Below are positions 22,391 through 32,361 of a DNA stretch of 64,000 bases, piece after piece. This stretch comes from Rhabdophis nuchalis (taxonomy: Eukaryota; Chordata; Lepidosauria; Squamata; Natricidae). Under the pieces are notes generated by a model. The model ran no database searches and had not been told where the DNA came from. It saw only the letters and a list, made by a program, of their open reading frames with translations. Positions within the stretch are counted from its first letter, which is position 1. Each line of letters opens with the position of its first letter. A program made the translations under genes and the position numbers. The stretch is from positions 27,221,119-27,285,118 of the forward strand of contig CM077648.1 in the NCBI GenBank assembly GCA_039707465.1, read 5' to 3'.

Positions 22391-24510
22391 GATGTTAGCA
22401 TCTCTAGGTAGAAAATCAACTCTTTAATAAGATTAAAGCGGTTTTATTGAGATTGGCTAATAAGATCTTTATTTAGTTCAGCAGATAAGGGAGAAGTCTG
22501 CCTGAGCCACTTCCAAATGTTATCTCTTTAAAAAGGTTTCTGCTCCTTTTGACCAAGGTAATGGTTCTTCCCTATCTTCATCAGTGCCATCTTTCTTCTT
22601 CTCTACAAGTGGCGATCACAACATTTTGCCAGATATTTTCAAGCAGGAGCTGGACAACCCCATCTCTAGTTTCTTTAATTTGGATTTTATACTGATCAGG
22701 AGATTGGATGGGATTGGATTTGGACTTCTTTCAAAACCATGTTTCCATGATTCTTTGCAGATGTCATTAAAATAATGGATGGTCACAAACCATTTATTAT
22801 AGATGTATTTGAAGAATTGTTCTAACTATTATAACCTATTTGAGTAAATCTTAAAATTGCAATCTGGTATGTCACATTTGTGAATGAAGCAGTTGACTAT
22901 AGATGTAGAAGAGACAGGTTTTTTTTCTCTTTATGTAGCTATTTCTCTATTTGCATGTGCAGCTAAAATACTACTCCCCAATTATTTCTGTGACAAAGTC
23001 CATACCATGCCCAAGTAGGGCAAACTGATTGCTGAGTATCTTTGAATTATTACTGCAGTGAACAGTAACTTCTTATCAGACTTTTTATAAAGATTTGGCA
23101 TAAGCTCTAAGGGAGTCATCACTTTGTCTCTTATCCACATTTTTTTAAATCTACTTTACTTTCTACTCCAATACAAACACACACAAAAAGAAATTTTGGA
23201 GGAAGAGTATGAAATTGGAGCATTCCTGTGCAACTTCAATATACTGTTACTCCTTCATTACTATGTATTTACACCACCAAATTATACATTACAGTTGCAA
23301 AGAATTACTTCAAGATTTTGTAAGTGCTTTCTGGGGGAAATAATTTTGAACTCATTGATTTTTTTTAGATATTGAGAAAAAGAATTTGTTATGGAAAATG
23401 TATTATCACCTCTCAAAACATGCAGTAAAATTCCTGTTTTTAGCATGCTACTCTTATCTTTATTTGCTGATGGAGAAGAAATCCAGATTTTTTTTCCCCC
23501 ATAGCTCTAAAGTGGAATAATATGGCTAAGTTCACAGTCTTCATCCAGTCTTTAATAGAAACAACATACAAGAAAATGTTTTTCATAACCTCAGCTTTTT
23601 ACTTTATTTTGTCTTATATTTACACTATTTCTGACAATATATTCAGTTTCACGAAACCTGAAAACAATTGTACTATTTTAAATTCTATAGTATTTTTTTA
23701 AAATCAGCTATTCATTTTTTATATACTTCTTCAAGTCTAATTTATATCAATTTCATAACTGTTTTTGGAGTGATATGGTCTGCAAATATTATTTGTTCCC
23801 TTTAAGTACATAACAGACCTTTCTGTTACTTTTTAATAGTACATGGTTGCTTAAAATAGTGAAGAGATATCAGTAATATTAAAGAACCTTTCAATATTAT
23901 TACTAATAATAATAATAATAATAGCAACTGCTAATACTAGCAACATTACTATTAATTATTATAATGAAATATTTAAGGAGTATCATTAGAAGAATCTATT
24001 TTTTTTTAAAATAACTTTTAGTAAACCTACTCCATAAGACTGTATCATTAAAAAGATAGAGATTTTATTCAAAAGGACTTTGCTACTGTATATGCATATG
24101 CCAAAGCACTGAAAGCTAGACTGGATTTTCAGATTACTGAATTATTGGCCTGCCAGTGTGTGCTTTTCCCAACCTGTTCAGGAAATATCAGAAAGTTATT
24201 TGCAAACATGAATTAAAAGTTAGAGGTTGCATTTACAGCATTCTTTCTAGATACCTATATCTATCATATGAGAACAGGAAGAGTTTATTAGATGCTCAGA
24301 CACGGGAAAACATTCACAGAATGTTGCTATAATAAGATTGCTGTGTCTAGCACGGCTGTTCTTGTATGCTTAAGTTGCTTCCTTCTGTCTGTTTCATTTT
24401 GCCATGAGGCCTGCATCTGACAATAGCCAGATCCTGTTACTCTGAACAGACTGTGCTGCTTCATAAACTTCCTGACTTAAGTAGCATCCATCAGCTAGTA
24501 GACCAACTAC
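22391..24510. other. AT-rich unique DNA with a short (AAT)n tract
   Basis: No gene recognised. An (AAT)n/(TAA)n run of about 7 units occurs near 23902-23923. Confidence 0.5.
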
Positions 24511-24518
24511 TTTTGTAT

Positions 24519-25117
24519 CAGGGGTGAAATCCAGCAGGTTCTGACTAGTTCGGGAGAACCAGTAGTGGAAATTTTGAATAATTCAGAGAACCAGTAGTGG
24601 AAATTTTGAGTAATTTGGAGAACCAGTAGCGGAAATTTTGAGTAGTTCAGAGAACCAGTAGTGGAAATTTTGAGTAGTTCTGAGAACTGGCAGTGGAAAT
24701 TTTGAATAATTTAGAGAACCAGTAGTGGAAATTTTGAGTAATTCAGAGAACCAGTAGTGGAAATTTTGAGTAATTCAGAGAACCGGTAGTGGAAATTTTG
24801 AGTAATTCGGAGAACTGTTGTGTAAATTTTGAGTAATTCGGAGAACCAGTAGTGGAAATTTTGAGTAATTCAGAGAACCGGTAGTGGAAATTTTGAGTAG
24901 TTCGGAGAACTGTTGTGGAAATTTTGAGTAATTTGGAGAACCAGTAGTGGAAATTTTGAGCAGTTCAGAGAAGCGGCAAATGTCACCTCTGGCTGGCACT
25001 AGTATGGGGTGGGAATGGAGATTTTGCAGTATGCTTCTCCTGCCATCCCTACCAAGCTATGCCCACCAAGCCATGCCCACAGAACTGGTAGTAAAAAAAA
25101 ATTGAATTTCACCACTG
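24519..25117. mobile_element. hAT MITE expanded by an internal 32-bp minisatellite
   Basis: The exact 8-bp duplication TTTTGTAT lies at 24511-24518 and 25118-25125. The left end CAGGGGTGAAATCCAGC and right end TTGAATTTCACCACTG are imperfect inverted repeats. The related short member at 7687-7865 is only 179 bp. This copy is 599 bp because of the internal array at 24555-24975. Confidence 0.92.
24555..24975 (+). repeat. Minisatellite, about 13 copies of a 32-bp unit
   Basis: The unit contains 'gagaaccagtagtggaaatt' followed by 'ttgagtaattcg'. Copies differ by single bases (accagtag / accggtag / actgttgt). The minus-strand open frame here is a by-product of the periodic sequence. Confidence 0.93.
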
Positions 25118-25261
25118 TTTTGTATCTATTATAATCCTTGGAGAGTTTTCTAAAAAAATTCAGTTAAAAAAAGAGGATTTCAGGTAGTATAATTGGAAGG
25201 ATATTGGAGAGATGCTGATCTCAATGCAGTTCATGTCTAATGAATAGCAATAGCAATAGCA

Positions 25262-25594
25262 CGAGGGATGAGGTGGCTCAGTGGCTAAGACGTTGAGCTT
25301 GTCAAAAGGTTGGCAGCTCGGTGGTTCGAATCCCTAGAGCCACGTAATGGAGTGAGCTCCCATTACTTGTCCCTGTTTCTGCCACCCTAGCAGTTCAAAA
25401 GAACATAAAAAATGCAAGTAGAAAAATAGGAACAATGTTCTGGATGCCTTCGGCATTTAGTCATGCCAGCCACATGACCACGGAGATTTCTTTGGATGGC
25501 GCTGGCTCTTCAGCTTTGAAACAGAGATGAGCACCGCCCCCTAGAGTTGGGAATTAGTAGCATATATTTGTGAGGGGAACCTTTACCTTTTACC
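25262..25594 (+). mobile_element. tRNA-derived SINE inserted in another SINE's tail
   Basis: The tRNA-like head has an A-box-like 'gtggctcagtggc' and a perfect B-box-like 'ggttcgaatcc' for RNA polymerase III. A conserved body follows ('gcaagtagaaaaatagg', 'agccacatgaccacggagat', 'gatgagcaccgccccctaga') and the tail 'ggggaacctttacctttta'. An 11-bp duplication tagcaatagca (25251-25261 and 25595-25605) lies within the repeat tail of the reversed SINE at 25595-25840. Confidence 0.88.
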
Positions 25595-25840
25595 TAGCAA
25601 TAGCATTTAGATTTATATACTGCTTTACAGTGTTTTACAGCCCTCTCTAAGGGTTGTACAGAGTCAGACTCTTGCCCCCAACAATTTGGTTCCTCATTTT
25701 ACAAACCTTGGAAGGATGGAAGGGTTGAGTCAACCTTCAACCTGATGAGATTTGAACTGCCAAATTGCAGATAGCTAGCAGTCAGTAGAAGTATCCTGCA
25801 ATACTGCACTCTAACCACTTTGCCACCACGGCTGAAAATG
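25595..25840 (-). mobile_element. Squamate tRNA-derived SINE with (TAGCAA)-type tail
   Basis: In reverse: tRNA-like head ('ggtggcaaagtggttagagt', 'cagttcaaatctcatcaggt'), then 'ttgaaggttgactcaaccct', 'cctctctaa'-type body and the tail 'ctattgcta'. The tail also occurs at 25245-25261 because another SINE inserted there. Known in snakes and lizards, exact family name uncertain. Confidence 0.8.
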
Positions 25841-26569
25841 TTAAAAAGTTATGATATTTATGTAGTTAGTTACCAAGCACATCCAAATTATATCAAAGTA
25901 ACCAAAATATCTTTACAATCCCTTAGGCATATCACAACATTTGAGCACTCCTATTGTTTGTAAATTGGAAGTTGAAAAATTTGACACGCCCTAACATTGT
26001 TTAAGCTACATAGAGGAAGAGCATAGTCTAGAAATCAAGAATGTCTCTTTATCATTAAGTGCAAACAATAAGGAGTAAGACTTACTATGACACTGACTCA
26101 CACTGTTTGTCTTTAAGATGTTTAGCTAAAAGAGATTTCTGCCAATCAATTGTATCTGCAACATGGAAAGGCCTTGACAAAACCTTTGGGCGCCATGTAT
26201 GTCAAGCAGCAGTCCATATCCCAATTTCAGCTTTACCTTTCATGCTGAGGCACAAATCATAAATGAAATTTTTTTAAAAATTCGAATTTTCCTCTTCATA
26301 CTGACAATTATTAAAATATGATATAAAGCAGACAGATAAAAAGGATGGCAGGATCAACGTGCTTTTTATAGCATCCCATAATAACTGTCCTAAACAGACA
26401 TATTGATATCTGATGAAACAATGGTGCCTACCACTTTCTTGGGAATTTAAACAAAGCACTGTTTGTACAAAAGTCTATTGTGTGTAAACAATAAAAATAG
26501 CTTAGACTTAGAGTTTAGGGATGCAAGGCACTTGTGAAATTCAGTACATACCTAATAGCACGTCCCTTT

Positions 26570-26748
26570 GGATGTGGTGGTTCAATGGCTAAGACGCTGA
26601 GCTTCTCGATCAGAAGGTCAGCAGTTTGGTGGTTCGAATCCCTAGTGCCACATAACGAAGTGAACTCCCATTACTTATCCCAGCTTCTGCCAACCTAGCA
26701 GTTCGAAACATGTAGAAATACAAGTAGAAAAATAGGGATTCACTATGT
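26570..26748 (+). mobile_element. tRNA-derived SINE, 3'-truncated
   Basis: Same family as 25262-25594 and 57755-58104. It has 'gatgtggtggttcaatggct', a B box 'ggttcgaatcc', 'agcttctgccaacctagcag' and 'caagtagaaaaataggg', then stops about 160 bp before the family's usual 3' end. Confidence 0.85.
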
Positions 26749-26834
26749 TGCATGTGAGCCTTTTGATCATGTATTTATCAATTCTGATTTTTCTCAGTTT
26801 CCTGCTTTTTCCTAGTTAATCCTATATATATATA

Positions 26835-26985
26835 CTAGTCTCTCTGATTTATTTATTGATCAGCTCATAAAACTAACACACACACACACACACACATATA
26901 TGTTTGTGTGTGTGTGTGTGTTACGTTTTTGAGCTGATCAATAAATAAGTCAGGGAGACTAGTATAGATCTATTTTGACCTTTTA
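26835..26985. repeat. Palindrome centred on (AC)n/(GT)n microsatellites
   Basis: The left arm 'actagtctctctgattta', 'ttgatcagctcataaaacta' and (AC)n is mirrored by (GT)n, 'gagctgatcaataaataagt' and 'cagggagactagta'. The arms are about 50 bp plus the dinucleotide runs, so the region can fold into one long hairpin. The arm sequence recurs at 38685-38720 and 42480-42515. Confidence 0.88.
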
Positions 26986-27124
26986 AGCTCTCATCAGCTA
27001 GCCATACCCTTACTGGGATTCGAACCGGGGCTGTATTAAATGCTAGGCAGATGCCTTAAGCACTTGAGCCACCAGGTTCTCTTCCTGCTCAGCTGAGACA
27101 GGAGGATAAGTATATACTTTGTTC
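26986..27124 (-). mobile_element. tRNA-derived SINE-like unit linked to repeat X
   Basis: On the minus strand there is an A-box-like 'tggtggctcaagtgc' and a B box 'ggttcgaatccc', followed by 'agctgatgagagct' and then the 'gagctgatcaataaataagt' tail and microsatellite of the previous feature. A shortened relative is seen at 38655-38720. It is probably a SINE whose tail ends in a dinucleotide run. Confidence 0.7.
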
Positions 27125-27275
27125 CACACATATTAAAAAAAAATTACACAACGGAACTCATGGCTTTCTGTCTAGATGGTCTCTGGTGATGAGCCGAAAG
27201 GCAGAAAAGGAAACAGTATGTCTCCTCCCTTAATTGGGGCCTAACAGGGTGTTGTGGAACAAAGTATATATATAC
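27125..27275 (-). repeat. Dispersed repeat X, copy 1
   Basis: The plus strand has 'gtctctggtgatgagccgaa' and 'tcctcccttaattggggcct'. The same block occurs reversed at 38520-38655 and 42340-42470. Conserved features are a UGAUGAGCC-GA(A/U)A-GGC hairpin and a CCACAACA(C)CC(T)G(T/C)T end. All three copies lie beside dinucleotide repeats. Class unknown. Confidence 0.75.
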
Positions 27276-28095
27276 TTTGCATATATATATATCACTATAA
27301 GATGCATGCACTTTTGTATGCATTTTTCTAAACATAGACTCAGTACTGCCCAATCTTTATAGTTTTTGGAGTTTCTTCCAAAATGAAATATACTGTAGGT
27401 TTTCCATGTATATATGCATTTTTTTGCCAGTCTTTTTCATGTCTCCATATTATAACATAAGGCTGGGGAAGATTACATTCATTTTATGAAAATTCTATTG
27501 GTCATAAACTATGCATTAATGTTATAAAAGTTAATAGACACAAAGCCCTGATTCTGCCATATAGATATAGAAAATGTGGGCACATTCAGTTTTTCACTAA
27601 ATATGCTACATTATAAACCAATTGAGTTATTTTGGTCCCTTTCCTTTAACTCTCTCATTGTGCCTCCCTCCATTCTAATTTCATTTTGTTGGTCTTGTTA
27701 TACATTCTGATACTCCCTCTACTGTTTCCTTCCATGTTGTTTCCCCTCGCCCTCCCTGCTTACTGTCTTCTCTGCTTCCAGAATCTTCTCTACGGACATT
27801 GGAGTAATCCACCAGGTACACTCTTTATTTGGCAATCCATTGTAGATGGGTGGGGAGATCGGATGAATTTCTGTTTGCACAATTGCAAAAATAGGTGGAA
27901 GATTGAAAGATACACTATGCCTTATGCAGCTATAAAAAGGTTTAAAGGTTTCCCCTGTCCAGTCTTGATGAACTAAAGAGGTTGATACTCATCTCAGATT
28001 CTTAGCCGTTAGTTGACAAATAAACTTAGCTGAAGGCATCTGCATTGTCTGAGAGACATTTCTGTCATCATGTTGCCAGCTTGAAAATATGGAAT
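27276..28095. other. AT-rich unique DNA, nothing recognised
   Basis: The 96-codon frame at 27686-27976 has no recognisable motif and no splice context. Confidence 0.45.
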
Positions 28096-28099
28096 GCAG

Positions 28100-28280
28100 T
28101 AATCTTCCCACCAAAGTGGTACCTATTTATTTACTTGCATTTGCACGCCTTCAGATTGCTAGGTTGACAAGAACTGGGATGAATAATGGGAGCTCACTCC
28201 ATCATGTGATACTTAGGTCTGGAAGCCCGGCTGTTGATTTTCCAGCTGACAAACTCAGTATCTTAATTGCTTGCAGCTAT
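28100..28280 (-). mobile_element. Old tRNA-derived SINE copy
   Basis: In reverse it follows the family of 57755-58104. 'cccaccaaagtggtacctat', 'ttacttgcatttgcacgcct', 'gctaggttgacaagaactgg' and 'gggagctcactccatcatgt' are all present with many substitutions. The overlapping plus-strand frame is incidental. Confidence 0.75.
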
Positions 28281-28922
28281 CAAAAAGAAATGTTTCTGTC
28301 AATACTGCATAAAACATGGTGATGGTAGATTGAATAAAGTAAAGGAGGCCATTTAGTTTTCTTTCACTGTCTAATTGCTCCTGTAAAGTTATTGTCCTGA
28401 AGAATTTTCACTTCAGTGATAGATGACACCCATGTTTAAAGTATCAATCACTAATCAAGCACTGAGGACAGATTTTACATTACTTGGTGTCACCTCCATT
28501 ACAGTAATTTTCAATGAACACTGCCTGCATGGTCAGCTGTGAAAAACTGAGTGATAAATTGCTGAGTACAACAGATCCTGATTGATGGGTTGGCATGTCT
28601 GGAAGTGTGAATGGGTCCAAACTGCATAGGCATTACATCATTAGGGCTTGATTTTATTTATGAATACATTTGTATAAATTATGACAAATCACTATTCTGC
28701 CCACAAAGTCATCAAGGTACTAGAGAACTTTTAAAATAATCACATGTCAAATCAAACTAAACAAATTGATAACCAAAGCTACAGAAAAATCTATTGTTGG
28801 CCATTGCTAATTTCTGGCAGATTTATATGTAAAACAGCAATGCTTCAGATATGCTTTGTCCAATCTGCTTAGAACCACTAACTAGAATTGGTATAAATTA
28901 GGATAATTTTGCACAATAGACA

Positions 28923-29200
28923 GCAATCTGTTTGCTATATTTTTTTCTAATCAGATATGCGTTTTGCTAAATCGTGTATGATTAAAGCATTAACCAATTT
29001 TATTTATTTATTGTATCATCTGTATACTACCATGTTCCAAATTACTTTAAGCAATTTGGAAAACAATCTATTTGCTACATTTTTCTAATTAGATATGTTT
29101 TTGCTAAATCAGGTATGATTAAAGCATAAATCAATTTTATTTATTTATTACATCATCTATATACTGCCCTGTTTCAAATGACTACAGGCAGTTTTGACTT
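28923..29200 (+). repeat. Diverged tandem duplication, unit about 141 bp
   Basis: 'caatctgtttgctatatttt' through 'tatactaccatgttccaaat' (from 28925) is followed by a second copy starting 'caatctatttgctacatttt' (29066). Both contain 'aattttatttatttatt' and 'gtatgattaaagcat'. The copies are about 85-90% alike by eye. Confidence 0.8.
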
Positions 29201-29754
29201 TAAGCTACGTATAATATAATAGTACAGAGAAATCTATTCCAACAATTCAATAAAATACAGCAGAACAAAAGAATACTAAAATTATAATCATCAGCACCTT
29301 CCTTGCAATGTTGAACAGTTGTTTACATCCAAGGTCCCTCTGAAATAAAATTGTTTTCTGTTTTTCTAAGTATAGCAAAGTATTCAAATTTCTAGGTGAA
29401 GGCTCTGCTAAAGGAATATAGTCATAACTTAGAAGGTTTTTTTCTAAGACATTTAGTTTACTAAGGAATGCAAGGACTAATTCGATTGAATCTCAGCATG
29501 GAACCCAGTTCACAACTTCCATCTGATCTTATTTTCCTAGGACAATATTAAATACAGAAGCACCCTACATTCATCAGAGGAAAAATGCATTAAACCTGGA
29601 CAGGCTGTTTTCCCAACTACTGATTGGTTGGCCTATCTTAACGTTTATTGAAATATAAACAACAGCTTGAATTTAAAACCATGTATTTAAAAGCTGCATA
29701 TTAATTTACCAGGTAGTTCATTTTCTCTTCATATGTTAGTTAATAATACCATTC

Positions 29755-29925
29755 CTTTTTGGTTCCTTCAAGTTAACCTTGATTCCAGCTGACTGCCATG
29801 AGAGTTATCTTTTTGGAAGTGATTGTTCCCAGCTGGCGTAATTCCTAAGATGGGACTAGAAGTCACGCTCTCCCAGTTTTTAGCCTGGTGCCTTAAACAC
29901 TACATCAAGCTATTTCACAATACCT
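29755..29925 (-). mobile_element. Sauria-type SINE, old copy
   Basis: 'gggactagaagtcacgctct', 'cccagtttttagcctggtgc' and 'cttaaacactacatcaagct' are the reverse of the tRNA-like head of the Sauria-type SINE also seen at 13150-13345. The body is diverged. Confidence 0.7.
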
Positions 29926-30289
29926 ATTTAGAACATTTGTAAAAATCATTTTCTCATGGCATACTTCAAATGCTTCCCATTGTTATTCATTCTCATGACT
30001 TATTTCCATTAATTTCTTATTGTTTGAAGCTAATGATGCCAGCAATCATCTCCAAGAGAAAAGAAAAGTATGCATTGAAATTAATAGGAATAATGGGACA
30101 GTATTGGAAATTATTTGCAAACCAGCTCCTCATTCTTTCAACATAATGTGCCATGATGCTGGTTCAATTTCAGTATTGTTTGGTATAATGACAGCAATTT
30201 TTTGGACAACTTGTGCATTAAATCTTCTCTCATGTTTAAATACTAATCTCCAAGCATAATAAATGGCAATGGAAGCTTTTGACATGTCT

Positions 30290-30660
30290 CAAATTTGTTC
30301 TTTTGCAAGTCAAAGAGACACAATGTTTCGCAGTCAAAATAGTTTCTCCAATAATTCAACAATCTCATGTTGACTTCCATTATTGTGAAGTATACCCATT
30401 CTCAGTTCTTCACTGTCTTGAGTATCAATGAAGTAAATTTGAATAAATATGGCTTGCTGGGTAGGGTCTGTCATTATATTTCCGATGTAATGATGGATTT
30501 ATTCTTAAATCATCACAGAAATATTTCATGCATGTCTTGTTAGAAAACCCTTTTTAGCACCAAAGGATGTCGTTTGGAAAAGGCACCAACATTGTCTGAT
30601 GTTCTTCCTGAACTTGTTTGCAATAGGTTCATCGGTTCATTAGGTAAAGGCTATCCTGAC
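30290..30660 (-). pseudogene. Possible fossil of a transposon protein, Helitron-like
   Basis: Minus-strand translation around 30335-30480 gives a 46-residue segment containing 'QIYFIDTQDSEELRM' and 'EIVELLEKLF'. It resembles the 'YFYDT..E..NR' region of Helitron replicase/helicase proteins. Frames are broken on both sides and no Helitron ends were found. Alternatives are another transposase or chance. Confidence 0.3.
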
Positions 30661-31077
30661 CTTATCATTCATGCAGCAAAAAATGGTAGCTTCTCCAAGG
30701 AATAGCAATGTATGACTGCGAGAACAGACTTTGCAGTAACATCAGCAAAAATATAATATAATGCAAGTTGTATATTTTGCCTTACACTTTTTCTGCTGAA
30801 ATCTTGTTGTGAAAGGCAGGTATTGTTATGCTGAGAAAGTCTTACAGTAATTAGTGTTTGTCCCATATTATTGAGTCAATCTTCTCTCTCATCTTCCACC
30901 TTATCTGGTCTCCTTATTATATACCTTTCTTTGTGTTGTGCAAAGATGTGTAGCCCTTTTATCTTCCATGTCTTCATCATTTCTCTTCCTTGCCATATCT
31001 TAGAAATGTTTGGTGTCATCTCATGATCACAACATCTCCTCCTCTTTCCATGTGGAATCATTATGATAAATATAATA

Positions 31078-31100
31078 CACACACACAAACACACACACAC
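31078..31100 (+). repeat. (AC)n microsatellite
   Basis: A short AC run with one AAAC interruption, immediately left of a hAT MITE. Confidence 0.9.
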
Positions 31101-31113
31101 CATACATATATGC

Positions 31114-31406
31114 CAGAGATGGGTTGCTCCCAGTTCAGCCAAGCTTGGCCGAACCGGTAGTGGAATTTAGGCCTGAGTCACAGAACCAGCAGCGACCCAG
31201 GCTGGCCATGCCTCCCAAGCCAGTTCCCAGGTCACCGCTGCCATTGCTGGCATGTTGTTTAGTAGTGCACACACATCCACAGTTCACTGTAAATTGTTCT
31301 GTACATGCACAAAGAACAATTTACATTGAACTGTACATGTGCATGCAGTGCGCATCTGCCATGTGCAAAATGAACTGGTAGTAAAACCGACAGCAACCCA
31401 CCTCTA
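31114..31406. mobile_element. hAT-type MITE
   Basis: The left end CAGAGATGGGTTGCT and right end AGCAACCCACCTCTA are inverted repeats. The flanking 8-mers atatatgc and atatatac match at 7 of 8. Inside, 'gttcactgtaaattgttct' and 'aacaatttacattgaact' form a second inverted repeat. Non-coding. Confidence 0.85.
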
Positions 31407-31484
31407 ATATATACATCTACATATACATCTACATTATATATCTACATTTAGGCAAGAAAAACAAAATGCACAGGTACAGTATAA

Positions 31485-32185
31485 GTGTTACCTTGCTCAA
31501 TAGTAGCAACTGTGAGAGGGATCTTGGAATCCTAGTGGACAACTATTGAAATATGAGCCAGCAGTGTGCAGCAGCTGCCAAAAAAGCCAACACAGTTCTA
31601 GGCTGCATAAACAGAAGGATAGAATCAAGATCACGTGAAGTGTTAATACCACTTTATAATGCCTTGGTAAGGCCACACCTGGAATACTGCATTCAGTTTT
31701 GGTCACCACGATGTAGAAAAGACATGGAGACTCTGGAAAGAGTGCAGAGAAGAGCAACCAAGATGATTAGGGGACTGGAGGCTAAAACATATGTAGAACG
31801 GTTGCAGGAACTGGGTATGTCTAGTTTAATGAAAAGAAGGACCAGGGGAGACATGATAGCAGTGTTCCGATATCTCAGAGGGTGCCACAAAGAAGAGGGA
31901 GTCAAACTATTCTCCAAGGCACCTGGGGGCAGGACAAGAAGCAATGGGTGGAAACTAATCAAGGAGAGAAGCAACTTAGAACTAAGGAGAAATTTCCTGA
32001 CAGTTAGAACAATTAACCAGTGGAACAGCTTGCATCCAGAAGTTGTGAATGCCCCAACCCTGGAAGTCTTGAAGAAGATGTTGGCTAGCCATTTGTCTGA
32101 AAATAAGCTTCCTGCCTATGCAGGGGGTTGGACTAGAAGACCTTCAAGATCCCTTCCAACTCTGCTATTTTATTGTATTACATAC
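31485..32185 (+). mobile_element. CR1 LINE, 5'-truncated 3' end
   Basis: Carries the last part of the CR1 reverse-transcriptase frame and the short CR1 3' end 'ggttggactagaagaccttc'. It ends in 'tgctattttattgtatt' and then repetitive (CATATA)n. 5' truncation is usual for CR1. The microsatellites that follow directly may have grown from its 3' tail. Confidence 0.93.
31553..32185 (+). pseudogene. CR1 ORF2 C-terminal fragment
   Basis: About 210 codons remain open. Recognisable CR1 ORF2 motifs are 'LGCINRRIESRSREV', 'LVRPHLEYCIQFWSP', 'TLERVQRRATKMI', 'LKRRTRGD'-like 'MKRRTRGDMIAVFRYL' and 'NQWNSLHPEVVNAPTLEVLK'. This is the region after the reverse-transcriptase catalytic core, so no catalytic residues (YxDD) are present. 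The complete CR1 ORF2 is around 900-1000 residues. Upstream, the frame is still CR1-like but interrupted by a stop just before the ATG, which is therefore not a real start. It is a dead fragment, young enough to keep a readable frame. The frame runs on past the element into the microsatellite. Confidence 0.92.
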
Positions 32186-32199
32186 ATATACATATACAT

Positions 32200-32251
32200 A
32201 TACGTAGGTAGGTAGGTAGGTAGGTAGGTAGGTAGGTAGGTAGGTAGATAA

Positions 32252-32294
<43 letters not shown>
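32200..32294 (+). repeat. Compound microsatellite (TAGG)n then (TAGA)n
   Basis: About 11 TAGG units then about 12 TAGA units, directly downstream of the CR1 3' end. It is followed by a short (ATACAC)-type tract up to about 32360. Confidence 0.95.
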
Positions 32295-32361
32295 TAGTTA
32301 TAGCTATAGATATAGACATACACATACACATACTGTACACATACACATAAATATACACATC

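Noticed and set aside
24775..24999. 74-codon frame with repeated 'NYSKFP' peptides
   Set aside because: A translation of the 32-bp minisatellite within a hAT MITE.
25262..25340. Possible tRNA genes at the 'ggttcgaatcc' sites (25262, 26570, 27040, 57755)
   Set aside because: They have A/B-box-like promoters but cannot fold a full cloverleaf with an acceptor stem. Long conserved bodies and target duplications show they are SINE heads.
27130..27270. Repeat X as a functional hammerhead ribozyme
   Set aside because: TGATGAG with a GAAA-capped stem looks right, but the base before TGATGA is not C in context, an extra A follows the stem, and no GAAAC/helix III/cleavage triplet could be aligned.
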